This document shows positions 4,928-8,311 of a stretch of 8,311 bases of DNA, piece after piece; the stretch's first letter is position 1; each line of letters begins with the position of its first letter. The stretch comes from an archaeon (lineage in GTDB: Archaea > Thermoproteota > Nitrososphaeria > Nitrososphaerales > Gagatemarchaeaceae), in NCBI GenBank assembly GCA_021822995.1, contig JAKAPN010000036.1, positions 1 to 8,311 on the forward strand. The letters are read 5' to 3'. The notes beneath the pieces were generated by a model, which ran no database searches, was not told the origin of the DNA, and worked only from the letters and a program-made list of their open reading frames with translations. Made by a program: the position numbers and the translations under genes.

Positions 4928-5827
4928 ATGGGTCCGAAGGTCAGGATAGAGCGGGGGGACGACCCCCTGGGGGCGGTGCTGAGAGGGGAAACCAGGCGCG
5001 GATGGGGGCTGGACCTCCTCGGGCTCCCGCTCGCTGCATACGGGATCGCCAGGCTCCAGGAAGCCGAGGGGGCGGTCGAGCAGATCTTCGTCCCCCCTGA
5101 GACGGACGGGCTGGCAGATGCGCTCGGCTCCGCGTTCCCTTCGGCGGAGGTCCTCGCGGGACGGGAGGGGCCGGGGGCAGGGTGCTACGTCGTATCCTCA
5201 GACTCCCTCTCCGTCCGCAACGGGGCGGGAGGGGAGGCAGCCCCGGTGCGCAACCCCTGGACGCTCCTCGGCGCGATGTCGGCTGCGCTGAAGTCTCAGG
5301 TCCGAGCGCCCTTGGTTGCGAGCACCGCCTCGGTCGCCGCCACTGCCGTCCTGTCGGGCCCCTGCGTGATATCAGATGGGGCGGTGGTGGACGACTTCTG
5401 CAAGATCAAGGGGCCGGCGTACCTGGGCCCGCGGTCCAAGGTCTGGACCGGGAGCCTTGTCCGGGAGAGCATGATAGGCCCCGACTGCGAGATAGGCTTC
5501 GGGTGCGAGATCGGCAGGTCCTACATGCTCGGAAGAGACAGGACCGCCCACCACGACGTGATACTCGACAGCGTGCTCGGAGACGACGTCTGGATGGGGG
5601 CCTTCGTCGGGACCACCAACAGGCTGCTCACGAACGCCAACGTGCGGTACATGCAGGACGGGAAGCTGGAGGACACGGGGCTCGACCACTTCGGCGCCGT
5701 CTTCGGGCACGGCTCGGGGATAGGGGCCGGGACGCTGCTGCTTCCGGGGAGGTTCGTCCCTCCCGGCGCAATAATACAGGCAGGGACCGTCTACGCGGGT
5801 CCCGCAGACGTAAAACTGCGGCCCTGA
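4928..5827 (+). CDS. left-handed beta-helix protein related to sugar-phosphate nucleotidyltransferases, shortened N-domain
   Basis: From ATG 4928 the product is 299 residues. The C-terminal half (about 139-290) shows hexapeptide-type turns of a left-handed beta helix: GPCVISDGAVVDD, MIGPDCEIGFGCEIG, SVLGDDVWMGAFVGTT and FGHGSGIGAGTLLLPG. NPWTLLGAM at 109-117 matches the PWxLL linker that precedes the helix in archaeal glucose-1-phosphate thymidylyltransferase/GlmU-type bifunctional enzymes. The N-terminal region is only about 107 residues and lacks the GxGTRLxPxT nucleotide-binding motif, although LDLLGLPLAAYGIARLQEAE recalls the family's early helix. It is probably not an active nucleotidyltransferase; it may be an acetyltransferase-like or scaffold protein in sugar metabolism. 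The frame is open further upstream to 4589, but that part overlaps the winged-helix gene and its promoter, so 4928 is preferred. Confidence 0.82.
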   Translation: MGPKVRIERGDDPLGAVLRGETRRGWGLDLLGLPLAAYGIARLQEAEGAVEQIFVPPETDGLADALGSAFPSAEVLAGREGPGAGCYVVSSDSLSVRNGAGGEAAPVRNPWTLLGAMSAALKSQVRAPLVASTASVAATAVLSGPCVISDGAVVDDFCKIKGPAYLGPRSKVWTGSLVRESMIGPDCEIGFGCEIGRSYMLGRDRTAHHDVILDSVLGDDVWMGAFVGTTNRLLTNANVRYMQDGKLEDTGLDHFGAVFGHGSGIGAGTLLLPGRFVPPGAIIQAGTVYAGPADVKLRP

Positions 5828-5847
5828 GGCGGTCCCAGCTTCTGTTC

Positions 5848-7794
5848 CTAGGTGTTGTAGTAGGCGACCAGGGTGGTCGCCTGGGTTGGGGTGATGGTCA
5901 GCACGGGGTCCGTGCTCCCGCTCCCCCAGTGGGCGAAGACGTAGTTCTTCCAGTTTGACATGGATATGGTGTATGTCTGTCCCACTTTCGCGGTGAACGT
6001 GAGGGTGGTGTATCCGGTGGCGACGGTGTTACCGCCGCTGGTCACGGAGAGCCACATCCCCGAGAACTGCTTCCCGGAGAGTTTGACCGACTCGACCGTG
6101 ACTTTGACCGTGGTCGGGAGCTTGGTGAAGTACGCCGTCATGGTGGTGCTCTGAGACGGGGTGACCGTCTTCGATGGGCTCGTGGTCCCGTCCGCCCAGT
6201 GGGCGAACGTCCACCCCTGCGGCGGCGTGACGGTCACGTTGTACTGGCCCCCTGTCATCACGGTTGCGACGAGGGGGATGGGCCCGCTTGCGATGGTTGT
6301 CGTCCCGGAGGCGACCGAGGCCGAGGCCCCGGTCACGGTCCCGCCGGAGGTGCTCGCCGAGTCGACCGTGAGGGCAACCGGGGAGCTGTAGTAGGCGGTG
6401 AGGACCGTGCTCGCGGACGGGGTCACCGTCAGCGACGCGGAAGTGTTCCCGGTGCTCCAGTGGTTGAACACGAGGCTCCCGTAGTTGTCGACAGAGACGA
6501 CGTACTGGGCCCCGGTGACCGCCGTGAACGAGAGCGGAGTGTATCCCGATGCGACGGCCGCGCCTCCCGACGTCACGGTGAGGTACATGCCGGCGAGCGA
6601 GGTCCCGTTGTAGTAGTCTGACTGGACGAGCACGGGGTACGTGGTGGCCGGGCATGAGCCCGAGGTCGAATAGACCGCGGTCAGGGTCGCGTCGCCCGAA
6701 AGGGTGACTTCCCTGGTCGAGTTGGTCCCTCCGTCCTCCCAGCTGCAGAAGACGTAGTTGCTGTAGTTCGCGACCGTGAGCGAGTAGGTCTGCCCGTCTG
6801 TCCCTGCGAACGTCGCGGGGGTGTAGCCGGTGGCCAACAGGCTCCCTCCCTGGCTCCATGTCGCCCAGAGGCCGGAGAGGGGGTTCCCTGACAGGTCGAC
6901 CGTGTCGACGGCGAGAGAGACGGCTCCGCTTGAAGCCGAAGTGGTCGTGGTGGACGTGGTGGAAGAGCTGGAGGGAGGCGGCGACGAAGTGGAAGAAACC
7001 GCGCCCGACCCGTCGATGGACGAGACGGCTGCGACTTCAGACGTGAAGTAGGAGGGGAGGACGTCGTATGGGTTGGACCCGCTGGCGTCGGTCAGGTACA
7101 CCCAGCCGACAAGGGAGGAGACGGATGAAAGGAAGGTGGTGTCCAGCGGGACGCCGAGTGCGATGACCGCGAAGTTGCTCGGGCTGTACCCTGGGTAGGT
7201 GATGAAGGAGAGCGAGGGGAGCCCGCTCCCTTCGTAGATGCAGAGGGCGTCGAGGGTGCCGATGAAGCTGGTGGGGACGGAAGTCCCCGGGTTGCCCATC
7301 GACTTCAGCCCGAGAGAGCTGACGTAGCTCCCGAGGGTGGCGTAGTAGCTCTCGTACCCGACCTGGTTGTTCATGTCGTCGAAGAGGATGCCGTTGACGT
7401 GGTACCACGACACGTAGAGGTTCACGTTCGCCTCAACGCTGGAGATCGAGTCCCCGGCGTATGCGGTGTCGACGTACCCGTAAACTGTGACCCCCGCCGC
7501 CTGAAGCGCCTGTATCCCCTGGACATAGTTCGAGTCCTGGGACGGGCCTGGGCCGCTGTCGGGGTTGATTATGGCTATGATCGGGACGTTGGGGTATGCC
7601 TGCTTCGCCTGTATGACCTGTGACCAGGTGCTGCTGGTGGGGTAGGTGTAGAGCGGGATGACTATGCCGAGAGCCGGAGAAGACGACGCGAACGCCGCAC
7701 TGTCCATGGTGACGACCAAACCGCCGATGAGAATGGCTGCGACCGGTAATACTATGAGAATCTTTCTTGTGGTGGAATCTTCTAGTGTTTTCAT
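5848..7794 (-). CDS. secreted Spherulin-4-type glycoside-hydrolase-like protein with four C-terminal repeats
   Basis: The 648-residue protein has a signal peptide (K2, R10, K11; hydrophobic 12-29; likely cut after AFA at 34-36). Residues 42-255 form a Spherulin-4-like TIM-barrel domain with IPLYTYP (46-52), INPDSGPG (76-83), VYGYVDTAY (104-112) and GILFDDM (135-141). The related fungal Sph3 (GH135) hydrolyses galactosaminogalactan using a D-E pair and a later E; here the equivalents appear to be D139, D140 and E188, with Asp replacing Glu at the second site. A Ser/Thr/Pro linker (262-289) leads to four beta repeats of about 86 residues. Five N-glycosylation sequons lie in the repeats. No C-terminal anchor is seen. 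A strong TATA box gives a leaderless ATG start. It converges on the beta-helix gene, the stops lying 20 nt apart. Confidence 0.87.
   Translation of the reverse strand: MKTLEDSTTRKILIVLPVAAILIGGLVVTMDSAAFASSSPALGIVIPLYTYPTSSTWSQVIQAKQAYPNVPIIAIINPDSGPGPSQDSNYVQGIQALQAAGVTVYGYVDTAYAGDSISSVEANVNLYVSWYHVNGILFDDMNNQVGYESYYATLGSYVSSLGLKSMGNPGTSVPTSFIGTLDALCIYEGSGLPSLSFITYPGYSPSNFAVIALGVPLDTTFLSSVSSLVGWVYLTDASGSNPYDVLPSYFTSEVAAVSSIDGSGAVSSTSSPPPSSSSTTSTTTTSASSGAVSLAVDTVDLSGNPLSGLWATWSQGGSLLATGYTPATFAGTDGQTYSLTVANYSNYVFCSWEDGGTNSTREVTLSGDATLTAVYSTSGSCPATTYPVLVQSDYYNGTSLAGMYLTVTSGGAAVASGYTPLSFTAVTGAQYVVSVDNYGSLVFNHWSTGNTSASLTVTPSASTVLTAYYSSPVALTVDSASTSGGTVTGASASVASGTTTIASGPIPLVATVMTGGQYNVTVTPPQGWTFAHWADGTTSPSKTVTPSQSTTMTAYFTKLPTTVKVTVESVKLSGKQFSGMWLSVTSGGNTVATGYTTLTFTAKVGQTYTISMSNWKNYVFAHWGSGSTDPVLTITPTQATTLVAYYNT
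5851..6927 (-). repeat. four tandem beta-domain repeats in the Spherulin-4-like protein
   Basis: Approximate repeat limits in residues are 290-376, 386-470, 472-557 and 562-648. Each runs from a valine-rich strand through a Gly/Ser turn and an ASGYTPLxFTA-like strand to a signature such as FAHWADGTTSPSKTVTPS, ending T-x-x-AYY. The pattern resembles bacterial surface beta repeats of the InlB-B/Listeria-Bacteroides kind. Repeat 3 is the most divergent, and repeat 1 has F-C-S-W in place of F-x-H-W. The copies have diverged at DNA level, so duplication is not recent. They probably bind wall glycan or hold the enzyme off the surface. Confidence 0.8.
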
Positions 7795-7811
7795 AAGGGT
7801 CAGCGACCTGG

Positions 7812-7823
7812 AAATATATTAAA
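7812..7823 (-). promoter_or_regulatory. candidate TATA box for the Spherulin-4-like gene
   Basis: The minus strand reads TTTAATATATTT, the most AT-rich TATA match in the window, centred about 24 nt before the ATG at 7794. This supports a strong promoter and a leaderless message. Confidence 0.7.
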
Positions 7824-7914
7824 GAAATGCGACGGGAGATTCCATGACGGGGCTCCGCTTTTTGGAATTCCTCCCCATTTCGGCCGTCTACGGGAGAAGA
7901 CAGTTCGCGTAGGC

Positions 7915-7922
7915 TGATAAGC
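7915..7922 (+). promoter_or_regulatory. candidate TATA box for the ATP-grasp gene
   Basis: TGATAAGC is centred about 32 nt before the proposed TTG start at 7950. It is a moderate match, supported mainly by spacing that resembles the other genes here. Confidence 0.4.
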
Positions 7923-7949
7923 CGCTGCGCGCTCATCGTTCTCGGTCCA

Positions 7950-8311
7950 TTGAGGAGCGAGGCGGTCCTAGTGACGGGAGCGGGATCAGTTGTAGGCCAG
8001 GGGATCATAAAGTGCCTCAAGCTCGCTAACGCGAACGGCGGCCGGGTCAGATACAGCATCGCAGCAACCGACGCCAGCCCCCTCGCGGCCGGGCTCTACA
8101 GGGGGGACGCCGGCTTCGTGGTCCCGATGGCGGGGAGCCGCGGGTACGTGAGCTCCATCATCCGCGCCTGCCGCCGCGCCGGGGCCTCGGCGATCTTCGT
8201 GGGGTCGGACGAGGAGCTCCTCCCGCTGGCGAAGGCCAAGGGGCGCGTCGAGAAGGAGACGGGAGCAAAGGTGGTTGTCAACCCTGTGGACGTGCTGGAG
8301 CGGTGCGCGGA
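7950..8311 (+). CDS. N-terminal part of an ATP-grasp family ligase (partial)
   Basis: The frame opens with TTG at 7950 and runs off the window after about 120 codons. The visible part is the Rossmann-like pre-ATP-grasp domain: VLVTGAGSVVGQGIIKCLKL at residues 6-25, AATDASPLAAGLYR, VVPMAGSRGY, AIFVGSDEELLPLAKAKGR and AKVVVNPVDVLERCA. This order matches carbamoyl-phosphate-synthase-large-chain-like and PylC-like ATP-grasp proteins, which join a carboxylate to an amine or thiol through an acyl-phosphate. The catalytic ATP-grasp fold itself lies beyond the edge, so activity and substrate cannot be judged. The start is set by a TATA-like box about 32 nt upstream and by the first strand beginning at residue 6. 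It is divergent from the Spherulin-4-like gene with 155 nt between them. Confidence 0.85.
   Translation, partial: MRSEAVLVTGAGSVVGQGIIKCLKLANANGGRVRYSIAATDASPLAAGLYRGDAGFVVPMAGSRGYVSSIIRACRRAGASAIFVGSDEELLPLAKAKGRVEKETGAKVVVNPVDVLERCA

Noticed and set aside
6029..6859. Arg/Gly/His-rich minus-strand frame inside the Spherulin-4-like gene
   Set aside because: Composition is typical of a shifted frame in GC-rich DNA, and the in-frame product shows clear repeats.
7850..7871. GC-rich stretch followed by TTTTT and a GGAATTCC palindrome in the divergent gap
   Set aside because: No gene ends toward it on either strand, and no stable stem precedes the T-run, so a terminator is not supported.
7433..8059. 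Minus-strand frame covering the divergent promoter region at the right
   Set aside because: It crosses both the Spherulin-4-like start and the ATP-grasp start, and its translation has no family pattern.
1..8311. CRISPR array, insertion sequence, tRNA or attachment site
   Set aside because: No regularly spaced direct repeats, transposase motifs, terminal inverted repeats or cloverleaf-forming segment were seen on reading both strands.

Overview
The window looks like GC-rich archaeal chromosome. The strongest marker is a TFB-type transcription initiation factor (3510-4421). Two small winged-helix regulators of the ArnR1-like type common in Thaumarchaeota and relatives support this, as do TATA-like boxes about 24-37 nt ahead of most start codons and frequent GTG/TTG starts, a pattern typical of leaderless archaeal transcripts. 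A Thermoproteota lineage near Nitrososphaeria or Bathyarchaeia is my best guess. No rRNA or tRNA is present to test it.

From right to left on the minus strand, 4421 down to 1 is a run of closely spaced genes: a TFB paralog, a WbqC-like protein, a PIG-L/LmbE deacetylase, a winged-helix regulator, two paralogous small surface proteins, an anchored beta-rich exported protein, and the start of a multi-membrane-spanning protein cut by the window edge. The two small surface proteins share an N-terminal membrane segment and an identical-pattern C-terminal tail, Cys-[VI]-Pro-[VI]-[VL]-Gly-Cys-[LI]. They differ completely in the middle, one carrying a mucin-like Ser/Thr tract of about 120 residues. 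I do not recognise this family, and it is the most novel item here.

The centre (4507-5827) has a second winged-helix regulator (minus) divergent from a left-handed beta-helix sugar-nucleotidyltransferase-like protein (plus). A 166-nt intergenic region between them holds a 10-bp inverted repeat. On the right, a large secreted Spherulin-4-type glycoside-hydrolase-like protein with four C-terminal beta repeats (5848-7794, minus) is divergent from the N-terminal part of an ATP-grasp protein (7950 onward, plus).

Read together, the genes suggest a cell-surface locus. It combines predicted sugar enzymes (PIG-L, WbqC-like, beta-helix transferase), a secreted polysaccharide hydrolase, glycosylatable membrane-anchored proteins and dedicated transcription factors. 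That functional link is inference from proximity and family knowledge. No stretch over 300 bases lacks a gene, and I found no mobile element, CRISPR array or RNA gene.
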